NCBI RefSeq assembly: GCF_900188275.1
Contig: NZ_FZNY01000014.1
Location: 1-50,349 of the forward strand
Direction: 5' to 3'
Length of the DNA: 50,349 bases
From: Dokdonia pacifica
GTDB taxonomy: Bacteria > Bacteroidota > Bacteroidia > Flavobacteriales > Flavobacteriaceae
Under the pieces are notes generated by a model. That model did not search any database. It saw nothing but the letters and a program-made list of their open reading frames with translations, and was not told the DNA's origin. Shown here piece by piece: positions 18,601-27,713 of the stretch. The stretch's first letter is position 1, and every line of letters begins with the position of its first letter. Made by a program: the position numbers and the translations under genes.

Positions 18601-20265
18601 TGCTTGACCATAAACCGAAGTAGGCAATACATAATTATCTATATCTACATATTCATCGTAGTAATTAACAGTTAAAATTTCGGCTATTGCACCAAAAGGA
18701 GAAGAATTATTTTGATAATAAATGATAGTTCCTCCTATATTTAATGGTGTACCATTGGCAGGAATTCTTTCTTCGTATGTGTCGCCATTACTATTATCGA
18801 TAAGCCCTTGAAGATCTTCTCTGGAACCCGTGTAGTTTCGAATCCCTGTGTATGCTATTCTTCCAAACACATCATATTTAGTAAATAACCATTGTCCAAT
18901 TGCTCTTAAATGAGAGTCTTGAGTAAGTAGTGGCCTATCTAATTTATCGTATACAATATATTCCCATCCTTTTCCAGGAACTTTCTTTTCAACTTGTCTG
19001 TTTTTTTCATCATAACGATAGAGGTAAGCTAATTTATCAAGTTCTTCTGGAATATGATTAGCTGTATGTACTGATAAGTCTCTTTGGATACTTAAATTTA
19101 TTCCGTGAAAACTTGCTATTGATGTTCGTTGTAAAACGAGATTGCCATTACTAATCTGAATATTCCCAACAACAAATCGATCAATTTCATTTCCATTATT
19201 ATCAATGGTAATACCTTCAATAAATCCAAGAGTCATGTCTGGAATTTGTGGCGTAGTATTTAATTCTATTACTGCCATTGGTAATAAAATACCGCTTCGA
19301 GAATTATTTTGTAATTGTAATCCAGATTGAATAGATAGCATATCATCTGTTATTCCAACCAATATATTGGTTAGAAGGGTACTTTCACTTGTTAGATAAT
19401 CTATAGGTCCAAATTGAATAGAATAATTGGAATATGTATTTGAAGTATTAGTGTCATATACAATAAGACTTGAGTCAAGCTTAGGTGATAAAACAAAGGA
19501 TAGATTTCCAAAATCATCATAGACATAATAAGTGTCAATTATGGTAGGTCCATTAACATTTCTGCTCAATATCATTTGACCCAGTTTATTCAAAAATTCT
19601 ATAGAAAGATTTCCATTTTCATCATAGGTGCTATTTTCATATAATTCCCCCTCAGAATACTCTCCATATTGCTGCACCTTTCCATTTACGGTATCTCCAT
19701 TTTCATAAACAACTTTAAATCGCTTTACATGATCTGAAGTTGCATTAATACTATATTTTAAATTAATTGTATGATCATTATCAGTAGTTTCATCTAATTT
19801 CCAATCCATACCTGGAGCGCCTTGTTCAAAAATTCGACTCATGGGAGAATTTTCATAAACTATCTCTGTATAAGGGTTAATATTTCCATTGCCATCACTA
19901 TCGCTGTAGTATTTATTTAGATAATAAGGTTCTAATTCCTGTATAATATTAGGCATCATCATACCATTATTATTCAGATTAGGATTGGCATAGGGTAAAT
20001 ATTGTTTGCTCTGTCTCCCTAATGCATCATATTTAATAGGTGTAATAATATCTTCTCTATTAGCTCCCGTTCTCTGAGCTATTATTTGTTTAGCACGACC
20101 TAGTCCATCATAATAGGTAATAGATTCAATCTTGCTGTCGGGGTCAACACTATCATTTGATGTCTCCACTTGATAAGTAGTACTCTTTACATAATTTTCA
20201 TCAGGAGTTTGTGCAAAAACACAAAGAGGGGCTACTAAAAGAATTAATAAAAAGAAAATCTTCAT
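15679..20265 (-). CDS. Full-length RHS repeat protein (Bacteroidota type, DUF6443-like N-terminus)
   Basis: About 1528 residues from MKIFFLLILLVAPLCVFAQ, a clear signal peptide. An in-frame ATG 48 bases upstream would add residues before the signal, so the inner start is chosen. The N-terminal part has YYDGLGRAKQIIAQR, typical of these proteins. Many YD repeats follow (YDEKNRQVEKKVPGKGWEYIVYD, FEYDANGHLISDKN, YIYDALGTRLAKIY), then the RHS core (DHIGNVRLSYADSNKDG, YDFGARNYDSAIGRW, NPIYFTDPDGRAP). The last ~210 residues form a glycine-rich, strand-rich tip (ITIAGYKIGITIGASFAS) ending in a basic KRKKR tail. It is paired with the upstream RHS-partner gene. No downstream immunity gene is visible. 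Confidence 0.93.
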   Translation of the reverse strand: MKIFFLLILLVAPLCVFAQTPDENYVKSTTYQVETSNDSVDPDSKIESITYYDGLGRAKQIIAQRTGANREDIITPIKYDALGRQSKQYLPYANPNLNNNGMMMPNIIQELEPYYLNKYYSDSDGNGNINPYTEIVYENSPMSRIFEQGAPGMDWKLDETTDNDHTINLKYSINATSDHVKRFKVVYENGDTVNGKVQQYGEYSEGELYENSTYDENGNLSIEFLNKLGQMILSRNVNGPTIIDTYYVYDDFGNLSFVLSPKLDSSLIVYDTNTSNTYSNYSIQFGPIDYLTSESTLLTNILVGITDDMLSIQSGLQLQNNSRSGILLPMAVIELNTTPQIPDMTLGFIEGITIDNNGNEIDRFVVGNIQISNGNLVLQRTSIASFHGINLSIQRDLSVHTANHIPEELDKLAYLYRYDEKNRQVEKKVPGKGWEYIVYDKLDRPLLTQDSHLRAIGQWLFTKYDVFGRIAYTGIRNYTGSREDLQGLIDNSNGDTYEERIPANGTPLNIGGTIIYYQNNSSPFGAIAEILTVNYYDEYVDIDNYVLPTSVYGQACTTNIKGLSSVSKVKVLDTNNWITSFNLYDEKGRTIYTRSINEYLETDDIVKLKIDFLGKPIESLTTHSKNGKPDINVYDYFHYDHTGRQLSHKQKIDDEPLQLIVENEYDDLGMLSIKNVGGVTILDGYTGITNNLDVTFDGTILKTSSESSWDASLATKGKLSEEGGISYIIDSPSAFIKVGLIYGNGIGGIDPNYIEYGIKHSTNDGNNDNENDIFIIKDGNELPSIYEGYIPGDEFSIERTTNGDIIFRRNGDTPFYTISNNSEGDLLGKGIFYTPTSQISKFNLFNPTLNNTLQNINYAHNIRGWLTDINDVNEQLDGKASNDLFKFKINYTNIEGTAGDPTYAEPLYNGNIAQTIWRSRSEDSDKHGYGYKYDNLNRLTAAYSRKGTLLDQADNHSIWGLQYDKNGNIQSLTRNGYNGINGPALWDQLTYNYYGNQLNSVTDNTTNPIQKTKGFNDLNTLEDDFEYDANGHLISDKNKNITNISYNHLGLPKSINSIGSNDQSIWLKSVDYIYDALGTRLAKIYIPDDGSPNATTQYNGNFIYKKIGINDPVLQFFNHPEGYIEPVAGTSKSVKGFDKGDGQTTYSSYNYVFQYKDHIGNVRLSYADSNKDGVINPSSEIIEESNYYPFGLKQAGYNTIITTNGNSLAQAYKFGGKELNSELDLEWYDFGARNYDSAIGRWMNIDPLAELMRRHSPYNYAFDNPIYFTDPDGRAPQGRVGPCGNVPCKEFDTNHVGYNGGGNPNDHGPAPIDASLAGQSPQVPVYFKSQGSHVEETKGGSRFNGFKIEARAMNPLIGEANAVLRGFTAGYESDKGPTSRHISGSASGLALEFSGSSDLSPPGSLGAGTTKSLEGDASVFHVDGFAGAGFYNEENGNQGLDIGIGIRGHVAEVSLTPSITIAGYKIGITIGASFASIGASSELVSISNQNTKEFRSAAKAEVGLGAVGFKVGYEVSNTGSGFNKRKKR

Positions 20266-20322
20266 AGTATTTGATTTTTTGTTTACGGTTGTTAATTGTA
20301 ATCCATTCATCACTCTTTTTTT

Positions 20323-23300
20323 TTAATTGTTACACAATACTACATGACGAATCTTTTCTCGTTTGGTAATCTCAAGTTGGGTATCGCGAACTTCACATAT
20401 GACGATAACTCCTCGAACATCCTGAGCACTACAATCAAAATCTATAGACCAGGTAGGGCTTGATTGATATGGGGTAAACTCACCTCCTTTAATCTTCCAT
20501 CGATACTCTAAATTATCTGTTCCACCTTCTGCAAAGACTTTGTAACTATGGGTAATTACATTAGCTGCCGCCATGGTACTTGTCAGCTCTACAGAAGCGA
20601 ATAAGGCATTATACTGATTTGTACTATCGGTAATACTGCTTCGAGTAATACGAACAGTGTCTGGTTCTTGAGGTAAAGAAATGATGGGGGTGGTATTTTG
20701 AGGAACACCACTGATAATATCGGGATTGATATTATATTCATACTCTTTTAACAAATTGTTATTTTGATCCCGAACAGCAATTAATCGATTTTCAGAATCA
20801 TATTCAAAGGTTTGAAAATCTCCGCGCGGATCAGAAACCTTTGTAACTCCAATCATAGGATTATAATTATAGGTTGTCACTAAAGTGTTAGCAATATTGC
20901 GAAGCTGATTTTCTTGGTTAGAGCTTAATCCATTTTGAATGTTGAAATTTTGACCGAAAGCAGATAAGTTTTCTATTTGTGAATAAGTGGCATTAACCAC
21001 TTTTGCAACTATATATTGTTTATTATACCCCCAAATGTAAGTAATAGGTTGTCCGTTTTTTTGTCGTTTTTGAAGAAGGTTACCCCGGTCATCATATTTT
21101 TCATAAAGTTCACGAACATGCTTCTCTGTTTCACTACCTTTTTTAGTGTTTTGTTTTATAGGTACTACATTTCCAGAAAGGGTATTAAAATCGAAATCCC
21201 TAGTTGCTATTTTATCTGCATTTATATATGATTCTGTTCTTACCACTTTGGAGTATTGGTTATCATTTAAAAGCATAGACATTCCACTTAAACTAGAAAC
21301 ACTTTGCGAATATGGATAATAATACTTGATTGATCGTGATTCAGTATCGCTTATGATGGATTCAGTAATAAGTAAATCTCCTGTTTCTGGAATGTACTCT
21401 TGATATTGTTCACTAAACATTTGCCCTCCATTTGGTAAATACTCTGTAGTAAAACTAGCTCTTAAAAGTGCTGTTTTAGCATAATTATTATTGAATCTAT
21501 AGGTATGATAAGTCTCATTATTCTCAAAATATGGATCATTGAGATTTCCGGAATGAGGATATGCCATAAAACCTGCAAAATAGGTAGTATCGCTATTTAT
21601 GCTAAAAATGTCATACATGTTTTCAGTTAGTTGAAGTAAAGCTCCTTGATCATCGTATATACGCTCAGATAGCACATTACCATTAATATTGTTATAACTT
21701 GTTCTTGGGGATAAACCAGTTAGTAAAGTATTCTTAACGGTCACCCAATCATAACCATTAGCATTAACATTTCCATGACGATATCGAGTAAAACTCTCCT
21801 TGGCATAAATATTAGCTCTATTATGGTAGGTTCGTTCTACAGTGCTTAACACAGTATTATTATTATCTAAGTCAGTTTCTTTAACTGTTGTGTATCCTAT
21901 ATGGTTTCCTTGAGCACTTGGTAAGCCTCTAAGAGAGCTAGTAGAAGATATATTAAATTCACTCGGATTCACTCTTGGGTCGTACGAATAATAACCATAT
22001 GACTTAGAATGAAAGATAATATCATTCATTAATTTTCCTGAAGAAGCAATTGTAGGATCGTTAACATCAGGAAGTGAATAATCATATTGTTTTTTACTAA
22101 TAAACTCTTGGTTATTGCCAAAATGAGTAATTGAATAAACACGAGCGCCTCCTATTTCAAATCTCTCAGCAAATACTTCATTTCCAGAAGCCTCAAATTT
22201 TGTGTAGACTCTATTCTGAATTGACAGGCCTGGAGTACATGCACCATTTGGAGGTAGAGGTTGAATATCTTTGATTCTATACATTCCTGGGGGTACGATA
22301 ACCTGTCTAGTCAAATTAATCGTTTCAAGAAGGACTTCTGAGAAATCATCATAGTAGAAAATAGGATACTGGATACTGGTATCAAGAGTATTTTCAATAA
22401 TAAAACGAGGTAAACCTGACCATTCAGGCAAGCATTCAGCACCTTGTTCAGTTCTCAAGTCTGCTTGCACTCTAACAAGAGTAGGGGCAGTAACGGTAAA
22501 GTTGGCACTAATCTCTGTTCCTGAATTTCCTGGTTGAAATTCATGGTCATAAAAATTAAACGTGGGATCTGCTGAATTCTTTAAATATAGGTAAGTAAAA
22601 TTATACAAATCTTCATTCTCAAGGCTTGTATTTTTAATACGATTATTAACTGGGAAACGCTCGGTAACTACATATGGTTGAGTAACATCAATTACAGCAT
22701 CATGAGGTTCATAAATTAATAGAGAGTAACCACCAGTAGGGTATTCTACTTTAGTTAATAATCCTATTTTTCCATAATTAAAGTTAGCACTTTTGTTATC
22801 ACCTTCAAAATTAAAATAAGTGCTACCTGTATGAAGTTCTTCTGGATTTCCTGGAAACTGAGGTAAATATGACTTTGCAAACCTTCCTAAACTTGGAATA
22901 CTAGTACTGTTGGTATGAACACCATTATAAAACCCCCAAAAATCCATCGCATCGCTATCTTTTTTGGGAAGATTATTGGTCTGTTCATAAGTGAATGAAT
23001 ATTCTTTGTCTCCTATAATTACTTGATCAAGTTTTAAGCGTAACCATAGTGATTTATCTGAAGCATTTATTTTATGATCATTAAAATAAGAATTCTGTAA
23101 GATCACATTCTCTATAATAGTATTATTGTAATCCTTAATGATAATTGCATTCAATTTTGCTGCTTTTAGGTCATGATCGTTAGTTCCGTGATTTTGTCTG
23201 TAGGTTCTTGTACTATTGGTTAGATCACCTGTGAAGAAAGTAAATGTATTAAAGGCATTATTTATAGGACTATATGCATTTTTAAAATCGTTTCCTGTCA

Positions 23301-24471
23301 TCAAATCCTTACGGTCATCACTCACAAATTCTACACTTCCAAAGTCACCTTCAATTTTTTCTAAATAGTTGTTTTCAAAAATATTAACAGTAGCACTAAA
23401 TTTTACAGCGTTCATGCCATAAGTACTAGTTTGATTAGGTGGATTGGAAAAAGTATACGCAAAGTCATGATTATAAGTGTGTACCTCCGCACCATCTCTA
23501 AAAGTTGTTCTTGCTCCATAAGATGGTTGTGAGAAATAGGCACTTTTTTTATAAGTAAAATCTAGTTCTCTTCCTTTAGGAGAAACAATTTTGTCTAAAA
23601 GCCAAGAAGTAATAATGGTATTGTCTTGCCCAAATAGATCCGATTTAATTTCCCCCAAAATAGCATCCTTTGCAAAAGCATTATTTGCTGCACTTTGAGA
23701 TGAGGAGCGCGTAGAACTAAATGGGGTACTATAATCCAAAGTTGAAAAATAGAAGCTAAATCCTTTATCATCAACTAAGGTAAATTTTTGTTGATTAAGA
23801 TTGTAAGTAATTGTTGCTTGAGAATTATTAAAGATGTGAGTTTGAAGAATGTTATTGGTTCCTTGTCTTTTCTCAAACCTAAACTTATAGTCCTTTCCAA
23901 AAATAGATACTTCATAAATATCAGGCTGTAAATCTGCATATAAACGAGGACTGTAGAAGTGATGTGGACTATCTCCATAGCTTTCGTGAACTGTAACTTG
24001 ATCATTTGGAAGGACATATGGAGAGCTACCTGGATTGTATTGAACCTCAATTGGATTAAAAACAAAAGCAGAGATATCACCATTGGAGTTGGGAATAACA
24101 TTTTCATTAAGATCGTCAGATCCATTAATAGTTCTTGTTATTCCTACGTGTGTTGAAAGTGACCAATTAAGTCCTATCCAACTCGCTTCGGACTGAACTC
24201 GCACACCACCAGAATCATAATTTAAGTTAATTGGGATTTGTAAACCATCAAAATTGATAGTGTGAATAGGAACATTAATGTTTGCCTTTCCATTATATGG
24301 ATTATTAGAAATATCTCCATAAGTTCCTAGATTTGATGCCTCAGGACTTTTGGGTAAATTTTCATTTATAAAGTTAGGATCAAAAGCTATGTCTTGCTCT
24401 TGACCTAAGCAGTAAAATGAAATAAATAAACATATTATAAAAGTTTTAGAAAAAAAAGAATTATTAATCAT
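20323..24471 (-). CDS. RHS-partner secreted protein (large, Bacteroidota RHS locus)
   Basis: 1382 residues with a signal peptide (about 1-23, ending CLGQ). The N-terminal region has LPKSPEASNLGTYGDISNNPYNGKAN-like and NYDSGGVRVQSEASWIG features that I associate with the first protein of Bacteroidota RHS pairs. Long beta-rich stretches follow. Near the C-terminus are RHS-like elements (YDDRGNLLQKRQKNGQPI, FEYDSENRLIAVRD) and then an Ig/PKD-like segment (YRWKIKGGEF) with late cysteines. It ends 57 bases before the preferred start of the RHS gene, so the two are probably one operon. Likely an export, encapsulation or surface-anchoring partner; this is inferred from pairing. Confidence 0.85.
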   Translation of the reverse strand: MINNSFFSKTFIICLFISFYCLGQEQDIAFDPNFINENLPKSPEASNLGTYGDISNNPYNGKANINVPIHTINFDGLQIPINLNYDSGGVRVQSEASWIGLNWSLSTHVGITRTINGSDDLNENVIPNSNGDISAFVFNPIEVQYNPGSSPYVLPNDQVTVHESYGDSPHHFYSPRLYADLQPDIYEVSIFGKDYKFRFEKRQGTNNILQTHIFNNSQATITYNLNQQKFTLVDDKGFSFYFSTLDYSTPFSSTRSSSQSAANNAFAKDAILGEIKSDLFGQDNTIITSWLLDKIVSPKGRELDFTYKKSAYFSQPSYGARTTFRDGAEVHTYNHDFAYTFSNPPNQTSTYGMNAVKFSATVNIFENNYLEKIEGDFGSVEFVSDDRKDLMTGNDFKNAYSPINNAFNTFTFFTGDLTNSTRTYRQNHGTNDHDLKAAKLNAIIIKDYNNTIIENVILQNSYFNDHKINASDKSLWLRLKLDQVIIGDKEYSFTYEQTNNLPKKDSDAMDFWGFYNGVHTNSTSIPSLGRFAKSYLPQFPGNPEELHTGSTYFNFEGDNKSANFNYGKIGLLTKVEYPTGGYSLLIYEPHDAVIDVTQPYVVTERFPVNNRIKNTSLENEDLYNFTYLYLKNSADPTFNFYDHEFQPGNSGTEISANFTVTAPTLVRVQADLRTEQGAECLPEWSGLPRFIIENTLDTSIQYPIFYYDDFSEVLLETINLTRQVIVPPGMYRIKDIQPLPPNGACTPGLSIQNRVYTKFEASGNEVFAERFEIGGARVYSITHFGNNQEFISKKQYDYSLPDVNDPTIASSGKLMNDIIFHSKSYGYYSYDPRVNPSEFNISSTSSLRGLPSAQGNHIGYTTVKETDLDNNNTVLSTVERTYHNRANIYAKESFTRYRHGNVNANGYDWVTVKNTLLTGLSPRTSYNNINGNVLSERIYDDQGALLQLTENMYDIFSINSDTTYFAGFMAYPHSGNLNDPYFENNETYHTYRFNNNYAKTALLRASFTTEYLPNGGQMFSEQYQEYIPETGDLLITESIISDTESRSIKYYYPYSQSVSSLSGMSMLLNDNQYSKVVRTESYINADKIATRDFDFNTLSGNVVPIKQNTKKGSETEKHVRELYEKYDDRGNLLQKRQKNGQPITYIWGYNKQYIVAKVVNATYSQIENLSAFGQNFNIQNGLSSNQENQLRNIANTLVTTYNYNPMIGVTKVSDPRGDFQTFEYDSENRLIAVRDQNNNLLKEYEYNINPDIISGVPQNTTPIISLPQEPDTVRITRSSITDSTNQYNALFASVELTSTMAAANVITHSYKVFAEGGTDNLEYRWKIKGGEFTPYQSSPTWSIDFDCSAQDVRGVIVICEVRDTQLEITKREKIRHVVLCNN

Positions 24472-25122
24472 TTATAAGCTTTTTAAATTGATGTATTTCT
24501 TAATAACTGATTGCTAATTTTTCGTTTTAAGAGAACTTATACAATAGTTATTGTATATACACAAAGACTTATTTCATAAATGTTATGATTAATTTCAAAA
24601 GTGTTATCTAAGAAGTATTACCCAGTAATTTCCATGAATTTTTTTGAATAATTTTTTTCTTATAAGTAAATTGGCTAGATATCAGCTATTTAGTTATTGT
24701 GTTTAATGGCTTTGTTGAAAAAAGTATGAATAGGATTTCGTATGACATAACTATAAAACATAATACTCGTTACGAACTTCTAGAAGATATTTTGACTGAA
24801 AAACAAATTGCACAGATTCCAAATTCAAATATCTCTCGTTGGAAAAATGAATCTGATAATAAATTTCATTGTGAGAATATGAAATTTTAAACACGTTTTT
24901 TAACTTTAGTAGCTTTAGTCTTTTCAGTACTTCCCAACGACTCATACTTTTTGATTTTTATGATATTGTTTCTTTTCATCTGATAGATGGATCCATCATA
25001 TAATCTCCATGACACTTTTTAATAAATTATTCCATACACGGGAAGTGATTAAATATCATTAGTTTATTTTTTTATCTGATGGATAGTGTATACTTTTTAT
25101 TTATGATGTAGACACATAACAT
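24472..25122. other. AT-rich, degraded intergenic region with transposase debris
   Basis: About 650 bases upstream of the RHS-partner gene and downstream of the IS1-type transposase. It contains one short frame that resembles a transposase N-terminus (listed separately). Otherwise I see no intact gene and no confident terminal inverted repeats. The promoter for the RHS pair should lie at its left end, but I could not place a convincing box. Confidence 0.6.
24726..24890 (+). pseudogene. Remnant of an insertion-sequence helix-turn-helix protein
   Basis: 54 residues from ATG 24726. The pattern of a short helix (RYELLEDILTEKQIAQIP) followed by NSNISRWKNE resembles the N-terminal helix-turn-helix start of flavobacterial transposases that read I-P-x-S-x-x-x-R/W. 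The frame ends abruptly and nothing downstream continues it, so it looks truncated. It lies about 230 bases from an IS1-type transposase, in a region that looks like a graveyard of insertions. Confidence 0.4.
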
Positions 25123-25785
25123 TCATCCCCAAAAATAAATTCTTAAGTGTGCCTCTAAATATTCTTGCTTTCGCGAAAAACAAATCGTCTTCCTTGAAAG
25201 TCGTTTGATATGTGTTCGTAATGTCAAATTCATTCGCTCTATCTTATTTGTGCAATATCGAAAGCGTCTATGAATTTCTTTTGGAATCAAGCTAGGATAA
25301 ATGTTTAATCTATCCGTATAAATCCGTTTAGGATTGAGCAATAATATCTTATTGATTAATTGACTAATATTCTCTTTTGTTCTTCCACCAATAACAAAAC
25401 CAATTAAAGATTTTGTTACTCTTTCAATACCATAAATTAACCAGTTTTGATTTTCACCATTTGCAATCTTTATAAACATTTCATCTATTTCAAATTTGCA
25501 ACCTTGTTTATCAAAGTAAGGAACTTTGATCGAATTACTAATCTTGAGCATTCTAGATAAAACAGTGTTCTTTGAAATTTTTAGTATCCTTGAAATACTC
25601 CTAAGTCCACAGCCTTCTTTTAAAAGATCAATAATGAATTCATTTGTATTGCTGTTATATGCTTTATACGTATATGAAACTTGAAATCGTTTATTACAAA
25701 CTTTACATTTATATCGTTGAGTTTTATTTTGAAATCCATTTTTTACAGATATACCATTACATTTTGGACAGTGTATTTTTTCCAT
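25123..25785 (-). mobile_element. IS1-family transposase, apparently intact
   Basis: 220 residues. Zinc finger C6-x2-C9 and C27-x2-C30, a helix-turn-helix around 58-80 (CGLRSISRILKISKNTVLSRML), and the DDE residues plausibly D101 (EIDEMF), D158 (IYTDRL) and E183 (NKIERMNLTLR). N-K-I-E-R-M-N-L-T-L-R is typical of IS1-like enzymes. A single reading frame without the classical IS1 frameshift is normal for the Bacteroidota branch. I could not identify matching terminal inverted repeats at either side, so element borders are not called. Confidence 0.88.
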
Positions 25786-25873
25786 GTCCTAATTTAATAC
25801 ATGACGATTTAAAGAATCCTTATTTTAAGACCTCTTAGCGATTTTCTTTCTTACCAACATACCAATGAACGAA

Positions 25874-25913
25874 GAAAAACAGTAATTAACTTTTTAGCTA
25901 ACTACTGTTTTTC
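25874..25913 (-). terminator. Hairpin terminator between the transposase and the membrane-protein gene
   Basis: GAAAAACAGTA (25874-25884) pairs with TACTGTTTTTC (25903-25913). It follows the stop of the - strand membrane-protein gene, and both ends carry A or T runs. Confidence 0.75.
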
Positions 25914-25944
25914 AATAATTTAAACTATCATCTTTGATAATGAC

Positions 25945-26637
25945 CTATTTTGGGACATCACCGAACTCTATAAGATTTTTATTAAGTATCCCAACATCTT
26001 CTAATAAACATTGAACAGTAGCAATGAGAGTTCCAAGCATTAAAAAAATTGGGATTACAAAACTTAACCAATTGATTACAGAATTAAATTCAAGTTTAGT
26101 ATAAAGAATACAAACCCCATATATTCCAAATGCATAGGGTATTACAAACACAATAAATAGCATCAATAACCAAATGAATGCCATAGTTTTTATGAGAAAT
26201 CTTGAGCCTCCTCTAATATGATTTAGTATGGCTGACTCCGTAAATGATTGTAAACTTATATTATAGTTAAGTAGAGAGTTGGTATTAATAGAAAAGATAT
26301 TTGAAGTTAAATATTTATATATTTCTTTTTGTTGAGTAATATTTGCCCAAACTGACATATACCTATAGTGAATAAAAGTAAATACTGTTGGTATTAATAA
26401 TACAATAATACTATCCTCTACAAGCTTAAAAGGACCTAGAGATATTTCTGATATCTTGGAACTTACCAATAAAGGAAAAGCCAATATGCACAGCAACATT
26501 ATATTAATAAATTTACTGTTGAGTTTTATATTTCCTTCAATTCTATTAGTTAATATATCAAGATATTTTTCTCTATCCTTAATTGGAAGTTCTGCCTCTA
26601 TTAAACTTCCTATTTTTTGACTCACATCGTTATCCAT
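25945..26637 (-). CDS. Hypothetical membrane protein
   Basis: 230 residues. A soluble N-terminus of about 40 residues is followed by a hydrophobic pair (FINIMLLCILAFPLLVSS and DSIIVLLIPTVFTFIHY), a soluble middle, and a second hydrophobic pair (TMAFIWLLMLFIVFVIPYAFGIY and SVINWLSFVIPIFLMLGTLIATV). No family is recognised. It is a single gene with its own terminator between an insertion sequence and the mobile block, so it may be cargo or a native gene. Confidence 0.6.
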   Translation of the reverse strand: MDNDVSQKIGSLIEAELPIKDREKYLDILTNRIEGNIKLNSKFINIMLLCILAFPLLVSSKISEISLGPFKLVEDSIIVLLIPTVFTFIHYRYMSVWANITQQKEIYKYLTSNIFSINTNSLLNYNISLQSFTESAILNHIRGGSRFLIKTMAFIWLLMLFIVFVIPYAFGIYGVCILYTKLEFNSVINWLSFVIPIFLMLGTLIATVQCLLEDVGILNKNLIEFGDVPK

Positions 26638-26823
26638 TAATAAACTATTGTATTTACTTTAAATTTTCAACACACAATTTATTCCAACAAAATATAAACG
26701 ACACATTGTCAGAATTTTAATTACAATTATTTCAGTAGATAAATTTCTCTATACAAATAGTAATTGCTTTTAAGAGATTAGCCTTAGTATTATATGCAGA
26801 TACAAATAACTACTTCCGACACT

Positions 26824-26897
26824 AGCCCAGAACACCTTTTTCGCAAGGAATGCTCCTAGCGGATTCCTCCTTGTCAAAAAAGCTTTACCACTGGGCT
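26824..26897. repeat. Long nested hairpin (about 74 nt) upstream of the small + strand gene
   Basis: Arms are nested: AGCCCAG (26824-26830) with CTGGGCT (26891-26897); TTTTT (26837-26841) with AAAAA (26876-26880); and CAAGGAAT (26844-26851) with ATTCC plus CCTTG (26863-26873, one bulge). The structure is GC-richer than its surroundings. It lies about 40 bases before the ATG at 26938, near the left border of the mobile block. It could be a folded RNA leader, a small RNA, or a recombination site. Confidence 0.75.
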
Positions 26898-26937
26898 TTA
26901 CCGTCAGCGTATTATTCGTTAACCTTTATATAATACT

Positions 26938-27300
26938 ATGACTAATCTTGAAATTAAAAATACTTTAGAAACTATTGCTGAAAAAGAAGCTGAAACAACT
27001 GTTGAAGGTTTCATTTCTTATGATTCTTTAAACTATGATGAGAATGATTGTACAGCCTACATCAAAAATATCATCAATCCTAAAACTTCAATGGATATGA
27101 TATTTCAGTTTATGGAATATTCAGATGTTGATAGCTTTTATACCACCTATAAAAATGACATTCTTAAAAAACAAAAAGAGTATGGCATTACAGAGAAAGA
27201 CCTTTCTAAATTTAAGGGAGACAATATTGCTAACCTTTGCTGGATCGTTATTGAAGAAACCGCTATTAGAACGGCAAAAGAATTAGGGCTTAAGATATAG
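26938..27300 (+). CDS. Small acidic protein of unknown function
   Basis: 120 residues, acidic and mostly helical by appearance (LEIKNTLETIAEKEAETTVEGF at the start, IVIEETAIRTAKELGLKI at the end). There is no signal peptide, membrane segment or recognised motif. A strong hairpin lies just upstream and a terminator just downstream, so it is a separate transcription unit. It may be the first gene of the mobile block. Confidence 0.6.
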   Translation: MTNLEIKNTLETIAEKEAETTVEGFISYDSLNYDENDCTAYIKNIINPKTSMDMIFQFMEYSDVDSFYTTYKNDILKKQKEYGITEKDLSKFKGDNIANLCWIVIEETAIRTAKELGLKI

Positions 27301-27324
27301 CCTTTTTATTCTCAATATTTTTTT

Positions 27325-27352
27325 AAAACATCTTATTTCTAAGATGTTTTTT
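27325..27352. terminator. Bidirectional terminator between convergent genes
   Basis: AAAACATCTTA (27325-27335) pairs with TAAGATGTTTT (27340-27350), followed by TT and a T-rich tract. It separates the + strand gene ending at 27300 from the XRE gene ending at 27351 on the - strand. Confidence 0.85.
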
Positions 27353-27593
27353 ATTTTTCCTCGAAATCTTTAAAGAACTCCTCAAAGGTTACATCAAGAG
27401 CCTTGAGTACTTTACAGAGTGAACTAAAACGTATATCCTGCCCCTTTTCATACCTCCCATATTGAGAGCGTGAGATATTATTTTGAAACGCGAATTGCTC
27501 ATAATTAGGATAGCCTTTTGCTATGCGTAGTTCTTTGAATCTCTTTGCGAGTTTTTCTAATTTCTCTTGTGTTTCTGTATCGTGATTTGCCAT
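27351..27593 (-). CDS. XRE-family helix-turn-helix regulator
   Basis: 80 residues forming one HTH_XRE domain (about 15-72): LAKRFKELRIAKGYPNYEQFAFQNNISRSQYGRYEKGQDI...LCKVLKALDVTFEEFF. The Glu-Lys-Gly pattern after the recognition helix is typical. It is divergent from the FG-GAP protein gene, and a 10-base inverted repeat lies in the shared 120-base intergenic region. A role as repressor of itself and possibly of the divergent gene is likely. Confidence 0.9.
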   Translation of the reverse strand: MANHDTETQEKLEKLAKRFKELRIAKGYPNYEQFAFQNNISRSQYGRYEKGQDIRFSSLCKVLKALDVTFEEFFKDFEEK

Positions 27594-27642
27594 ATCACAA
27601 AACTCTTAGAGAAACCACTTTTTCACAACCTTTTATAAATTG

Positions 27643-27670
27643 TTCCTTATAAGGTGTATTTTATAAGGAA
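27643..27670. promoter_or_regulatory. Inverted-repeat operator candidate between the xre and FG-GAP genes
   Basis: TTCCTTATAA (27643-27652) and TTATAAGGAA (27661-27670) form a perfect 10-base inverted repeat with an 8-base spacer, placed between divergent starts at 27593 and 27714. The geometry suits a dimeric XRE regulator. Confidence 0.7.
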
Positions 27671-27676
27671 TTTTTC

Positions 27677-27684
27677 TATGTTTG
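27677..27684 (+). promoter_or_regulatory. TAnnTTTG promoter -7 box for the FG-GAP gene
   Basis: TATGTTTG matches the Bacteroidota -7 consensus TAnnTTTG and lies 30 bases before ATG 27714. It begins seven bases after the inverted repeat, so a bound regulator could block initiation. I see no clear -33 TTTG. Confidence 0.6.
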
Positions 27685-27713
27685 CTTCATTAGTAACTTA
27701 AAATCAATACATA

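Noticed and set aside
25050-25900. Terminal inverted repeats of the IS1-family element
   Set aside because: I compared the sequences on both sides of the transposase gene by eye and found no convincing matching ends, so no element borders are reported.
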